A DNA stretch of 64,000 nt from Scylla paramamosain (GCF_035594125.1 NC_087186.1:1235228-1299227); one strand, 5' to 3'; counted from the first letter of the stretch, positions 30,390-43,779 are shown. Notes: generated by a model not told the origin, from the sequence alone. Made by a program: numbers and translations.

Positions 30390-31984
30390 GTGGTACCAGT
30401 TAGTCAACATCCTAAGACAGAAGTAAACACAGTTCCCTCAGATAATAACGTGGCAGAGCGGTACTTAAACAATTCATCACCAGTACTTGACGAGAATTGC
30501 ATTCCTACAAAACGTCATGAAAAGACAAATTCCCCACTGATAACCCAAAAGGACAAACAACATGCACCAACCGAACCCTTGAAAATTGTTTCAGGTTCTG
30601 TAACAGAGTGCACGCTGTTGCAGGCTCAGTCTATTTGCAAGGTAAAGGTTAGTCTAAAAGGAATAAGTGACCATGTGACAGCGATTGCCTTAAGCGAGTC
30701 GTCGCGTATTCGTGGAATAAATTTAGAAAGTGGTCTTTACCATACAAACAGGGGTAAATCTGAAGTATTTGCCATCAACACGCTTCACACAGACGTAACT
30801 ATTAAGAAAGGAAAAGAGTTAGGACGTTTCCAAGTCAGTAAAGCTATAAAAATAATCAATAATCAAGACCTTAGCTCTGATAAAGATGAACAAATAGCAC
30901 AAGTGTTTTCGCTACAAGAATCCTTACAGAGTGAGAAAGAGATAAAGAAACACCTCGCTCCCACTAGTCGTCCAGTTCTTGAGAAAGAACTAGTAAACTT
31001 ACTACACCAACATAAAGCAGCAGTTGCTTTGCCAGGAGAAGCCTTGGGTAAAACAACTCTATTGCAGCACAAAATCAAACTCCAGCCAGGAACACAGCCT
31101 ATTTACGTTCCCGCATATAGACTACCGCATTCTAAACTTGCCACTGTTGATAAATTGATTGAAGATATGTTGTCACAAGATGTCATAGAACCTAGTGACA
31201 GTGAGTGGAATTTTCCACTAATACTTGTGCCCAAACCGGACGGTACCATGAGACCAGTGATTGATTACAGGGAACTCAACAAGAAAACTATTCCAGACAG
31301 ACTTCCGCTTCCAGTCATTTCTGATGTTCTTCGAAGTCTAGGCACTTCAAATAAGTTATTTAGCACAATTGACATAAAATCTGCATTTTGGCAAATTGAG
31401 CTCGATGAAGCTTCACGTCCATTGACAGCATTTTCTACACCAACAGGACATTATCAATTTTGTAGAATGCCATTCGGATTATCGAACAGCCCACTTACTT
31501 ACATGAGATTAATGAACAATGTCCTACAAGGTTTGATTGGGAAGACTGCTAATGACTTGATGACATTTTAATAGTTTCACAAACAGAAGAAGAACACTTC
31601 CACAAACTAAACCAAGTCTTCACCAGACTCGTATCAGCAGGATTAAAGATCAAGTTGGAAAAATGTCGCTTTCTACAGGAGAAAGTAACTTACTTAGGTC
31701 AACAAATAGACATTCAAGGTCTGAGGACAGTACAATCAAAGGTAGACGTCGTAAAACAATTTCCTCAACCAACCTCAGTTGAAAAAGTAAGAAGTTTCTT
31801 AGGACTAACAGGATATTATAGAAAATTTATCAAAAATTACGCTGACATAGCACAACCATTGAGTCCACTCCTGAAAAAGAATACTACATTCTCTTGGGGT
31901 CCTTCCCAAACCAAAGCATTTGAAACACTGAAAAACAAGCTCACAAGTTCGCCAGTATTGATTTTCCCAGATTACACAAAATAA
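30390..31984 (+). pseudogene. reverse transcriptase of element 2, catalytic motif frameshifted
   Basis: The frame at 30,390-31,571 covers the protease-RT linker and RT fingers/palm (LVPKPDGTMRPVIDYRELN, TIDIKSAFWQIELDE, FCRMPFGLSNSP). It then goes out of frame near 31,555-31,570, exactly at the catalytic Y-L-D-D box, by what looks like loss of one base. The next frame, 31,655-31,984, holds the end of the palm and the connection (VRSFLGLTGYYRKFIKNYADIAQPL). A TAA at 31,982-31,984 separates it from RNase H. The enzyme cannot be made whole. Confidence 0.85.
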
Positions 31985-33964
31985 TTCATCTTGTGTACAG
32001 ATGCCTCTGACATTGGGTTAGGAGGAATACTAATGCAGGAAAGAAATGGTAATTCACACCCAATTGCATATGCTTCCAGACTTTGCACAGCTGCAGAAAA
32101 GAATTATAGCATCACAGAACGCGAGACTTTAGCAGTGATTTATTGCCTAGAACACTTCAGAGATATCATATTGGGTTACAAGATTAGAGTGTGGACAGAC
32201 CACACCGCAATTCAGAATCTGTTTAAACACAAGAATTTAAGAGGACGCTTAGCACGTTGGTTTGTGACACTGCAGAATTATGAAATAAACTTTGAATACA
32301 TACCAGGAAAGAAAAATGCAGCAGCCGATGCCCTATCACGAAACATAGTTTCACACGGAGAAGTAAATAGTGTAGTATGCAGTATCCAAGAACTAACCAC
32401 ATTAGACAATGAACTTGTATACTCAGAACAAAGAAAAGATGACACTCTGAAGCAAATAACAGAGCACCTTGAAGGTAATACAGACAGAGAAGCACAGACA
32501 CTACCAAAGAAATATAAACTATCGGAATTCCAATTACATAATGGATTGCTATACCGCAATACCGAAATAACATGCAAAGGATTATCACGTGGAAAAGTGA
32601 AACAGTCAGTTATACCCAAAGAGTTGGTACCAAATGTCTTACACTTCATTCATGATTGTGCAACTAGTTCTCACCCAGGAAAAGAAAAGGCTTATAGACA
32701 AGCACAACTGAAATACTGTTGGACAGACATGAGAAAACAAATCTACAATCATATAGATAATTGTAACGTTTGCGCAGAAACAAAAGGACACACACGCACA
32801 CCAGCACCAATGTTGAATTATCCAATCCCTGAGAAACCGTGGGATAGAATTCACCTTGATACCTTGGAGTTGCCCCTATCTGAAAATGGATTTAAATATT
32901 TACTAGTAATCATCGATTATTTCTCCAGATTTTGCATTTTACAGCCAATACAGAACAAGAAAGCAGAGACAATCGCTACAACTATATTTGAAAAAGTAGT
33001 ATGTCCATACACAACCCCAAAAACTATCATCACTGACAACGGTCCTGAATTTAATAACGATATTCTAGCAGAAATATGTCGCATTTTCAACATAAAGAAA
33101 ATAAATGTACTCGCCTACAAACCGGAAAGTAACGGAGTTATGGAAAGACTTAATAGAAAAGTCATCACTTGTCTACATACATTGATAAATCCACACCGCA
33201 TTACATGGGACACATGGATCCCGCACGTCACATGTGCTTTGAGCACACAAATCAATTCAGTCACAGGTGAAACGCCGCCACATTATATTCTTTTTGGAGA
33301 GGATAAGAATTTACCGTACTCACTTCTAGAGTCAGCACCGCGTCATGTCTATAACTATGATGATTTCATACTAACTAGAATCAATAAATTCAAGGAAATT
33401 TACCAACGTATCAGAGATCACATGAATCAATACTCACAAGACTTAACAAAACAACATAAAAGGGCACGAGAAATAAAAATACAGCCAGGAAATATAGTCA
33501 TGGTCAAACTACACACGCCATTAGGAAATAGCAACAAACTTTCGCCCAAGTTCAAGGGTCCGTATAAAGTCATTGCACCAGATAGTGGAAATAAATTCAC
33601 AATACGAAATTTGGAAGCCGGTGATATCAGTATACGCCATGCAGATAAGCTCAAACAGACAAACATGAATGAATTTGGTGAATATGCAGTCATAGATAGT
33701 GATGAAACAAATAGCATAGAAACAGACAAAACAGAAACAGACATAAACAATGTAGAAACAGGAACAGATAGTGTACAGACAGAAACAAGTCACCACGCAG
33801 CAGACGACGAAAGCCATGATTACAGGAAGAAATTAAGAAGTCATAGAAAACAAGTTTTGCCATTAATTTGCACCAATGAACTCTCATTAGAATCTGAATT
33901 TTATGAATATGTTGAAGAAATATTAAATGAGTTGAACATAGATTGTTATTCTTTTTACAGGTAA
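31985..33964 (+). pseudogene. RNase H and integrase of element 2
   Basis: 657 open codons in the same frame as the preceding RT segment but after its TAA. RNase H begins CTDASDIGLGGIL. The integrase shows an HHCC zinc finger (H near HDCATSSHPG, Cys pair CNVCAE), a catalytic core with HLDTLELPL, TDNGPEFNND and ESNGVMERLNRK (D, D, E all present), and a GPY/F C-terminal module (SPKFKGPYKVI). The tail is rich in Thr/Asp/Glu. The stop at 33,962-33,964 overlaps the splice acceptor used for env. This domain itself looks intact. Confidence 0.88.
33952..33960 (+). promoter_or_regulatory. candidate splice acceptor for env mRNA
   Basis: CTTTTTACAG is a pyrimidine-rich acceptor ending at 33,960, just before the pol stop and 6 bp before an ATG (33,967) that opens the env region. 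Confidence 0.5.
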
Positions 33965-35188
33965 AGATGAAACAAGTGGCATGCATGTTCTCAGCTATAG
34001 TAGTTCTAGCAACAGCCTGGGACCCTGTGAGGCCCGGAGCTTTAGTAAGGAAAATCGGCGACATGATCATTGTGAACCACTAAGTAAGAGTACTATTGAA
34101 ATTTGACAATATAAATGTTGTAAGAGAAAATGTCAGACATATCAATAACGGTTTACAGATGGTAAAAGACAAATTGATAATTAGTAAGATATCCAATGTG
34201 AGATTAGAGAAGAAATTAGATGCTATACAGACGAAGGTCACCAAAATAGAAAATAACTTCCTACATAGCAAAAGCAAAAGAGGAGTAGGTATCGCAGTAG
34301 CGATCGGATCGTTAGTAGGTCTTGGAGTAACAAATATTGGTTTGTATGCAGAACTTCGCTCAAATGTATATAATCTACAAAACTCAGTGTCCATAATCGA
34401 TGTCTTACAAGAAGAAACAGAAGATATACAACTTACCATAGATGAGATGATTAATAGCATAGAAACCTTAAGTACAGAGAACTCTAATTTGAAGGAATCC
34501 CTGGAAATTTTCATGCTCTTGGATCAGTTGTACATTAAGATAAATTAACTAGATGCTGAAATGGAACAGTTAATTTAAGACTTAGTTATGGCTAATGCTG
34601 GACATGTTACACACATTATTTTCAATATCACAACTTCTAAACATAACTCAACGAGCAAAATATGAGTGGAATTTTCAACCTTTCTTTGATTCAAATAATA
34701 TTGCTCTATATTATCCCATTCTTAATTCATTCATAAATGATACTGGAGTACTCATTGACATACCATTTTCATCAGAATTGAAATATTACATGTATAATCT
34801 GCTTCCTTTCCCAATGAAATTTAATAGTTCCATTATAACAGTTGATACTGATATAACATCTCCAACAAATTACATCCTATCCATAAATGGTTGAAAGAAA
34901 GTGTAATAGTAAATGATGATCTATTGAACTATAAGAAAACTAACGTAGACCTGTACATTTGCTCAGCTACTTATTTTACTTTCAATGAAGCATTGAGTCA
35001 CTCATGTGCCGCATCCTTGGTGAAAGATATATCCATTGTACGTAATTGTCATATTAAGGAAGAAACTCCCACACCACGTCATGAAACTATCCAGGAATCT
35101 CACTACTTATATTTTCCAAACAAGACAACTGTATCAGTCATATGCCCAGGATTTCAACCTCAGATAGCATCAATAGAAGGCCTATATC

Positions 35189-35815
35189 AACTTTTCCTCT
35201 CACATAGATAAAACATATAAGAAGGCAAATTCAAGGATGTTTTTTGTTAGGAAACTATGCAAGTTAAAAGTTGGTAGTAAGATAATGGATTTGTTCTACA
35301 GTAGTATACTACAATCAGTTTTTTCATTTGCTATATGTTGCTGGTATGGAAATAGTACTGTGGAATCTAAAGGTAAACTAAGCAAGATAATAAAGAAATG
35401 TAGCCGATTAAAAGTAAAAAATACAAAACCATTGTTGGAACTGTATAAACGAGCGGTTATTCAGAGAAGCAATATCATAATAAAAGACCCCAGTCACCCA
35501 TTGCACACATGTTACGAATTGTTACCATCTGGCAGAAGATGGAGATCTGTGCAGGGCCGAACATCTCGGTATAGGGAGTCGTATGTTCCATCTAGTATCA
35601 GGATATTGAATGGGAATCAACAGTTGTAAAAGAAGGCAGCACTCAGGGACATCAGCAATACTTTTAATGTTTTTAATATTTTAATGTGTTCTATTTTTGA
35701 TAGTTTATGATTGAGAATTTAATAGATGTAACTGATAGTTTTAAGAATTTTTATACTTCTATATTTCTCTTTTATACTTTGGCAAGCACAAGACAAATTC
35801 TCTGTAAGAGCAATA

Positions 35816-35893
<78 letters not shown>
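35189..35893 (+). mobile_element. 5'-truncated LINE inserted in env of element 2
   Basis: About 700 bp with the 3' end of a LINE RT: KANSRMFFVRKLCKL, then a C-terminal block HPLHTCYELLPSGRRWR and TSRYRESYVPSSIRILN, a pattern known from L2/Rex1-like LINEs. It ends in a (TTA)n tail (35,820-35,893). The 6-bp target duplication TATATC is at 35,183-35,188 and 35,894-35,899. It is a different family from LINE-1 to LINE-3. Confidence 0.85.
35237..35629 (+). pseudogene. LINE RT C-terminal fragment
   Basis: 130 codons covering only the region after the RT core; the palm and catalytic residues are missing because of 5' truncation. The frame ends at a natural-looking stop before the 3' UTR and TTA tail. 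Confidence 0.8.
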
Positions 35894-35898
<5 letters not shown>

Positions 35899-36323
35899 CG
35901 TGTACCAGATCAATGTGAACTTCATAGCCCCACACTCACAACAGTAGCAAATAGGAAAAAGACTATTGTACTTAATAGAGAAAATGTTTTACAGGACATT
36001 ACTATGAAATTCCCAGGCAGAGCTCCTCCTTTGAAAATCAGAAAGATTAACAAGAAAAGACTGGTAATGCAAGTGTCAAAAACACACACAGGTACTATGT
36101 GGTATATAATATATGTACTTCCATTTGTATTGATAGTCACGTTGAGCACAATAGCAATGATACTTCTCTACAAGAAACTCAAGAAATCATCCATCGAAAT
36201 GAAACACATTTCCGAGCCGTAATCCTGTAATAGGTATGTAAAGAACAGCAAGCATGTAATATTGTAAATAGAATTTATTGCATAACAATTTTGTCGGGAC
36301 GACAAACGGTAGCTGCCGAGCCC

Positions 36324-36993
36324 TGTAATAGGCACTACTTTGCATGAAGAAAAGAATGGATATAAGAGTAGAATTAGAAGGAAATTAGAGACGCGTTAGA
36401 GAATCTAACGCCAGTATTAGAAGAATTGTGCAAGAGGTGAACAGGACGTTGAATTGATAACAGCCAAGCTTAACTATAAACAGCCGGTTTGTTTTATGCC
36501 CATTCAGCTTGTTAAACGCTTACCTCCCATTGGGTGGAGATTAAAACGTCATTCGTTTTGCTTGATATTATTGGCTATGGAAATCTATGACGTATGCCTC
36601 GACACCTCTCGGACAATCCTCAAGTCACTTTTAGCATGAGTAGCAGCCAGTCACCAAGATAGTACAGACGCACAACCCGTGTCACTCTGACTTGAGTTAC
36701 TCAAAGACTTAGACTCTGATCAAGACGCAAGAGTCTTAATAACTTTGCTTATAATCTTAGTCGTGTGATTGAGTAGTAAAGAAGTGCACTGTTGTTGAGC
36801 TGTAAAGACAATTTATATTTTCTAAATAAATTTGCAACACGTCAGACTAACTTTGATAACCCACTTGCACAAGGATGTTGTGAGTGATGATTATCAAGAA
36901 AGAAAATCATCGTCTCCGATACCAAGCTACGCCCACCGACCCATAGTCGCCACAGAGGCTAGAGACAGTGTGCACACAAACACGACGCACACA
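36324..36993 (+). repeat. 3' LTR of element 2 (670 bp)
   Basis: It has the same ends and length as the 5' LTR. No clean polypurine tract is visible immediately before it. It is followed by the target duplication CGTC and the rest of LINE-3. Confidence 0.95.
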
Positions 36994-38110
36994 CGTCACC
37001 TCCACCTTGGTTACAGTCTCTCTGCACTGCTGCTCCAAAAGAGGCGGTGACCTTTCAGGGTCGTCCACCTCCATCTTCCCGGCGAAAAGGGTGGCCAGCA
37101 GCTGGCCTTTGTCCTTGCTGCTGGTGGCCACCGTTTCGTCGGGCCTTGTGAGAGGAGGGACAGTGTCTTGACGGTTGAGGCCCTGTCTGCCCTTAACAAG
37201 GGACCACCAAATCTTGTTGCCCACTCCAGGGCCTCCTAGCTGGCGCCGCAGGTCCTCCTCCCACTTCCCTACGGTCCACCTGCAGGTCGTCACCATCCTC
37301 TTGCAGGCCGCACGATGTAGGTCTTTGTTACGCCGAGTAGGACTCTGCTTGTAGCGGAGCCACGCAGAATACTTCGCCTCGGCGGCTACGCGGCAGCGGT
37401 AGCCAAACCAAGGCTGGTCCGTTGGTCTGGCGACGAACTCACGGTGGAGCACCTGTTGCTCCTGGAGCGCCAAGAGGCGGGAAGTGAACGTTCACGCCTG
37501 TACCTCCGTTCCACCCTGCAGGGTGGAAGGCCAGTCAGTCCTGCGCAGGTCTCGGCGAAGGGAGCCCCAGTCTGCCCTATCCTATAGCCAGACTGTGCGA
37601 GTGGTGGCCTCGTCACGAGCCACACCCATGTCCACCTGGGTCAGGAAAGCATGGTGATCAGAGCTGCCCACGAGACCCAGCTGGTGGCAGCTGAGTGTGT
37701 CCTCCTCCAGGTCGGATATGACGGGGTCCAGGTTCCCGCCCCGCTCATGAGTGGAGAAGGTCACATGGTCCTTCAGGCCCTGCACCGTCAGGAGGTTCTC
37801 GTAGGCGTCGCGCTCCAGGTGGTGGTTGAGGTCGCCCACAAGCAAGATGTGTTGGCAGCGGTGAGTCACAAGGAGGACATCTAGGGCCTCCTTGAGGTAC
37901 AGGAGCGAGTCAGGCCCCTGCCCGGGGGGGACGGTACATGGCGCACAGCAGGAGGGCAGAGTGGTTGGCCAGCACAACCCGGAAGAACATCACCTTCAGC
38001 TGAGGCGGCGTGTCCACGTCGAGTTGTTGTGCCTGCACTCCCTCCCTGAAGCAGACAGCCACTCCTGTCAGTCTCCTTTGTTTCTTAAAGAGGCGAAGAC
38101 TCTTGATAGG
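36994..38110 (-). pseudogene. LINE-3 endonuclease and linker, frameshifted and 5' truncated
   Basis: Pieces in changing frames carry CAMYRPPR-like, VGDLNHHLERDAYENLL, THERGGNLDPVISDL, VGSSDHHAF and then a linker FGYRCRVAAEAKYSAWLRYK, parallel to LINE-2. At least two frameshifts (near 37,480-37,600 and near 37,970) break it. The first ~80 codons of the endonuclease are missing. It continues into the RT across LTR element 2. Confidence 0.8.
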
Positions 38111-38289
38111 CTTTGGTCTCGTCCTGGGTTACCGTCTTTACATACGAGTATCAAGTTTCTGTGCGGCCTTTGTTTTTGTTTGCAGGATGTCATGACTCCA
38201 CTTAATTGTTAGCAGGTTTCTAAGAACTTACAGGACGTTAGGCCTCCGGATACCTATCTGCAGGTTTCTAAAAATTTATTTTTTTACAC
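38111..38289. other. unassigned stretch
   Basis: Short unassigned DNA between the truncated 5' end of LINE-3 and the tRNA-like pair. GCAGGTTTCTAA occurs twice (near 38,211 and 38,262). Confidence 0.4.
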
Positions 38290-38360
38290 ACCGCGTAGTG
38301 TAGTGGTTAGCAAGCACGGCTCATAACCAAGAAGTCCTGGGTTCGAATCCCAATTATCCA
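38290..38360 (+). tRNA. tRNA-Met-like sequence (CAT), probably a pseudogene or SINE head
   Basis: A and B boxes are clear: GTAGTGGTTAGCAAG and GGTTCGAATCC. The anticodon arm would be CGGCTCATAACC with CAU anticodon. The two ends (CACCGCG and ATTATCC) do not pair as an acceptor stem, so a functional tRNA is unlikely. It lies 10 bp from the tRNA-Asp. Confidence 0.5.
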
Positions 38361-38370
38361 AAATTAAAAT

Positions 38371-38442
38371 TCCTCGGTAGTATAGTGGTTAGTATCCCCG
38401 CCTGTCACGCGGGAGACCGGGGTTTGATTCCCCGCCGGGGAG
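38371..38442 (+). tRNA. tRNA-Asp (GTC)
   Basis: 72 nt that fold as a full cloverleaf: acceptor TCCTCGG with CCGGGGA (one T-G pair), anticodon stem CCCGC/GCGGG with loop CTGTCAC, T stem CGGGG/CCCCG, discriminator G. Anticodon GTC is at 38,404-38,406. The T loop reads TTTGATT, not TTCGATT: the conserved C56 is changed, which would weaken the D-loop/T-loop contact and the B box. It is otherwise very close to metazoan tRNA-Asp, so it is either a real gene with a variant or a very recent pseudogene. Confidence 0.8.
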
Positions 38443-38454
38443 GTACACATTTAA

Positions 38455-38790
38455 ACAACGAAACTCTAGTAGGTACAGGGTACGAGAAAGATTTAGGAGT
38501 TATAGTTAGCTCTGAACTCCGTCTAGAAAAACAATCCATAGAGGTCAGAAAGAGGGCAAATAGGGTATTAGGATTATTTTTTAGGAGTGTTAAAAGTAGA
38601 AGGCCGGAAGTAATATTAAAGTTATACTTGGCGCTGGTCAGACCTCATCTAGACTACGCTGTGCAGTTCTCGTCTCCACATTACGGGAAAGATATAGGTC
38701 TATTAGAATTATTACAGAGGAGAATGACTAAAATTTATTCTGTACACGAAAAAAGACGAAGTTTCTTTGACTATAATATTATGTAATAGT
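38455..38790 (+). pseudogene. LINE RT fragment directly after the tRNA
   Basis: About 110 codons of the post-catalytic RT region: [64 protein letters not shown]. This type is common in CR1/Jockey-like LINEs. It is truncated at both ends. Two more decayed copies of the same region occur at 41.7-42.3 kb. Confidence 0.8.
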
Positions 38791-38803
38791 ACTGGCATGT
38801 AGA

Positions 38804-38920
<117 letters not shown>

Positions 38921-39233
38921 CTTACACTCAAAACAACAATAAACTTACATGTGCTTAATATTATAATTTCTTGAGACCTGAAGTACTTCCTACTGTTTTT
39001 CATTTTTATTTCAAGAATTTGCGTAACACCTTTTACTGGTATTTTGTAATTAACCTCAAGCGTCTTCTGTATTAGTAATATTTGTAAGGAAAAATTCCTT
39101 AACATCTTCCCTTTAGTGCAGTTTTCAGTTGTGTTCCTTCATTTCCTTAGTTAAAATGGGTGTGTTGATGCTCCTTGTCCTCAAACAAAATTCTTTGCTG
39201 CCACACGTAATGAATAAATGATAAAGGACATGA

Positions 39234-39991
<758 letters not shown>

Positions 39992-40078
<87 letters not shown>
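39992..40078. repeat. (GA)n microsatellite
   Basis: About 43 GA units. Confidence 0.98.
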
Positions 40079-40081
<3 letters not shown>

Positions 40082-40554
40082 GTCTCAAACAGTCTAGTAA
40101 ATTTTCTCCAGGAGCAAAGAATTCCTGGTCATGAGTTAGATCATTGCATATGTGGCCAAGTATGTGCCCTTAGAGAATGATAACCTTAGGAGAGAAGTAT
40201 GCAGATGCTGAGGAAAGAATAATACAATGACACAGTCTTTAAGAACAACACTCATCCTGTTCAGGGAAAACAGTAAACTTTCTTCACATTACTCATGTTG
40301 TGACTGCCACGATTAAGAATATGCCCGCCACCAGTCATTGAGAAGCTGGCGACATGTGACTTTGTTTTGCAGGTTCCTCGCCAAAGTACATATAGATCAT
40401 TAAGAAACTGCCTCAGTAACCCTTACGGCTTGTCTACATTTGTCACACTGGCTTCTCCTGCACTGTCGGTTGACATCAAAAGAGGCAGTCACGTGATGTA
40501 CTTGGCTCTTTTTATGTCGCCGTCATCTTATCACGCAAACCAAGGGAAAGTAAG

Positions 40555-40695
40555 ACCATATAGGGGAAAAAATAAGCATAAGGGAAATATCAAGAAGCCA
40601 GTCGGCCTACACGTGACAGTCCCTGTGTGAAACATGTTTACTTTTAACCCACTATCATCACTACTCAGAAATTGATCTAATCATCTTTTCCTTTG
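40555..40695 (-). repeat. LINE/SINE 3'-terminal segment (decapod-type)
   Basis: AAGCATAAGGGAAATATCAAG, GGCCTACACGTGACAGTCCC and TGAAACATG are in the order I know from a repeat that is abundant in decapod sequences (CATAAGAA...GGGAAGCTGCAAGAAGCC...). Related ends occur at 42,605-42,660 (plus) and 63,035-63,100 (minus). The family assignment is from memory of its style. Confidence 0.5.
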
Positions 40696-40699
40696 TTGC

Positions 40700-41532
<833 letters not shown>

Positions 41533-41689
41533 CTCAGTGACCTTGTCTTTATAATAAAAAAAGAAAAAGAAAAAAAAGTCGCGATATCTCTGCTTCTTTG
41601 CCTCTTCGCTCGTAATCCTGTCGTCTCGTCCTCCATCAGAGAAAACAAAACACATACGCCAGAAATACAGCAAACCGTTTAGTAGGGTT

Positions 41690-42660
41690 CATCTGTAGTT
41701 GACTTAAAATTAGAAGTCCCGAAGTAACATTGAGGTCAGCTGGCGCTGGTCAAACCTCACCTAGATTGTCCTGCTCAGTTCTGCCTCCTACATTTCAGGA
41801 AGGATGTAGGCCTGTTAGAATCAGTACAGAGGAAAATGTCTAAAAAGAAACAAGGCAAAAAAAAGTAAAAAAAATTTGTTACGAAAGAAGACTGAAAATA
41901 AAATTATATTCCTTAGAGAGGCGCAGATTACGAGTGGATCTGGTAGATGTCTTTTAGTTGTGTAAAGAGATCAGAGGATGAAAAGATTTAGGATCTATAG
42001 TTAGCTCTGATATTCGTCAGGGAAAAGATCACACATACCAGAAATAACGCAAACTGTGTTGTAGAATGATGTTTTGGAGTGTTAAAAGTAAAGTCTTGAA
42101 GAAATATTAAGGTTATATTTGACACTCGTCATACCTTATCTAGATTGAACTGTGCATGGCCCTCATATTACAGGATGGATACAAGTCTATTACAGTCAGT
42201 ACAGCTTAAAAGACATGAGAAATATTTCCTAGGAAACGAGATCGAAGTTTTTGGAATCTACATTTTTTTTTTCCTGGAGAGGTGACAAGTAAGAGTTGCT
42301 CCCATAAATGTTAAGTGTTATATAAGCATAACAAGGGTGACAGAGTTCTTAGGATCAGTAATCAGGATAGAAGAAAAGAAATAATGAGTTCAAGCTTGAT
42401 ATAGATGAATTTAGAAAAAAAGAGATGGCAAGAAATTGGCTCTCAAGTAAAGTAGTGGGTTAATGAAGTATACTCAAGAATCAGTTTGTTAGAGCTGAAT
42501 TATTAGGAAGACTTGAAAAAAAGACTGGGGATAATTATGATGGGCATGATGGGTGGAAACAGATAAGTATGTCATTGTATATAGAGGGACCGCCAAGTGT
42601 AGGCCTGTTTCCCTTCTTGCACCTTCTTGTATTTTTTTATGTCATTATGCTCTTATAACA
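41690..42660 (+). pseudogene. two decayed LINE RT fragments and 3' end
   Basis: 41,690-41,870 and 41,975-42,250 each match, at nucleotide level, the RT fragment at 38,480-38,760 (GGCGCTGGTCAAACCTCACC, GATTTAGGATCTATAGTTAG, CTATTACAGTCAGTACAG). 42,290-42,600 reads as the decayed C-terminus (ACAAGGGTGACAGAGTTCTT). It ends near 42,605-42,660 with the TTCTTGCACCTTCTTG...TTTTTATGTCATTATG terminus. Frames are destroyed by many stops. Confidence 0.7.
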
Positions 42661-42664
42661 CTAA

Positions 42665-43550
42665 GTAACAGCCGAAGTTTAGACATTAGGCCTCTCGTCT
42701 CACAGGATTAACTTATGATTATTTTTTTTGCTCAGTCCTGAAAGAAATATACGTATCTGAATGCACAGAACATTCTACTCGATTTGGGATCACTTACAAA
42801 CTTTTACGTGTCTGCAGAAATGCAGACATGGATGGAGTTCAGCGCCTTATTAAGCCGATGTAGCGTTGCCAGCACAACCACTGACGATGTTTGCAACACT
42901 AATTTACACGATAACTACAACTACAGGGTAAAGTAAAATATAGTAATTAATTAAAAGGAATTAACGTTTAAGGCAAACAGATTACCGCCGTGAGAAAAAT
43001 TCCTTCATCTCAGTCATGTTAATAATAGGTATGGCAATATTTTGCTGCTGAAGTGAGCAAGGTACTGCCAGACCTGTTGTGTTGAAGAGGTGGAATAATA
43101 TCGTGATGGCGGGAAAGGCTAATTAACAGGATGAATAGAAGCAGAAAAGGAAAGAGGTAAAAAAAAAAAAAAAAAAAAAAACGCAGTTCCCTTGCACGAT
43201 GGAAAAAGAAATGGAAGAAACAGACAACCGAAGACAAGGATAAGGAGGAGAAAGGGAAGCAGGGAAGAGAAAAGTAGATGAGGGAGAATGAAAGGGACAA
43301 ACATCTGAACACAACAAAATAATTATATGGAAAAAGATGCTGCATATACATATGACAAAGATATATAGAAAAGTACACTAAGAAAAGAGAAAGTTACATT
43401 AGGAACAAAAAATAAAAAATAGAAAAAAAGAGAGGAAGGAAAAAACATTGAAGACTAATCTAGATAGAAAAAAAAATAGAAATCTTTCATGGCAATTAAT
43501 CGTTTCAGTGCAGTAATCGTTATGGAATTTTCTTTACACTAACAACAAAG
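42665..43550. other. unassigned stretch with A run
   Basis: No gene recognised. A 25-base A run at 43,159 is followed by purine-rich DNA to 43,280. Confidence 0.4.
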
Positions 43551-43554
43551 TATG

Positions 43555-43690
43555 GAATCTTTATAAGCGTCTACAAGAAAGAACAGGAGTAAGAGAACAT
43601 GTTTTGCAGTTTGTATCCCGTATGATGTGTAGAGGTGGCTGTGGAACAAGAGGAAATGTCTCAGAGTGCCCAGTGATTAAGGAAAGATGT
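43555..43690. repeat. dispersed repeat, copy 1
   Basis: It shares TCTTTATAAGCGTCTAC, AGAAAG, GTGGCTGT.GAACAAG and CTCAGAGTG, in the same order and similar spacing, with 57,305-57,440. It does not belong to any element recognised here. Confidence 0.6.
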
Positions 43691-43779
43691 GTGAAATAGC
43701 ACCCGCTCTTCACGATCTGTCTCCATCACCCTCGGCATCACAAGTTGCACACAGGTCTCATATGATCTCGTTGCTGCAA

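Larger units (their letters stand above)
33967..36222 (+). pseudogene. env: env-like glycoprotein region of element 2, multiply broken
   Basis: It starts at an ATG with a hydrophobic leader resembling a signal peptide. An in-frame TAA follows at 34,081. The same frame then carries a heptad-like stretch, a basic KSKR site of furin type and directly after it a Gly/Ala/Val-rich hydrophobic segment (about 34,286-34,350), the layout of an F-type/errantivirus fusion subunit. Further lesions are a stop near 34,546, frameshifts near 34,590 and 34,890, and a LINE insertion at 35,189-35,893. The C-terminal part after the LINE ends in a single membrane span (about 36,093-36,170) with a short basic tail. 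It would have been a membrane-fusion envelope protein and is clearly inactive. Confidence 0.78.
27437..36993 (+). mobile_element. env-bearing Ty3/Gypsy (errantivirus-like) element 2, defective
   Basis: A 9,557-bp element with 670-bp LTRs (TGTAATAGG...CACACA), a 4-bp target duplication CGTC, gag, protease, RT, RNase H, integrase and a third env-type region. Env follows a potential splice acceptor at the end of pol, as in insect errantiviruses. Domain order and the GPY/F motif (KFKGPYKVI) support Gypsy. The LTRs differ at about nine of 670 sites. Coding regions carry several stops and frameshifts plus a LINE insertion in env, so it cannot be autonomous. It is an old or copied-defective endogenous-retrovirus-like element. 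Confidence 0.92.
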
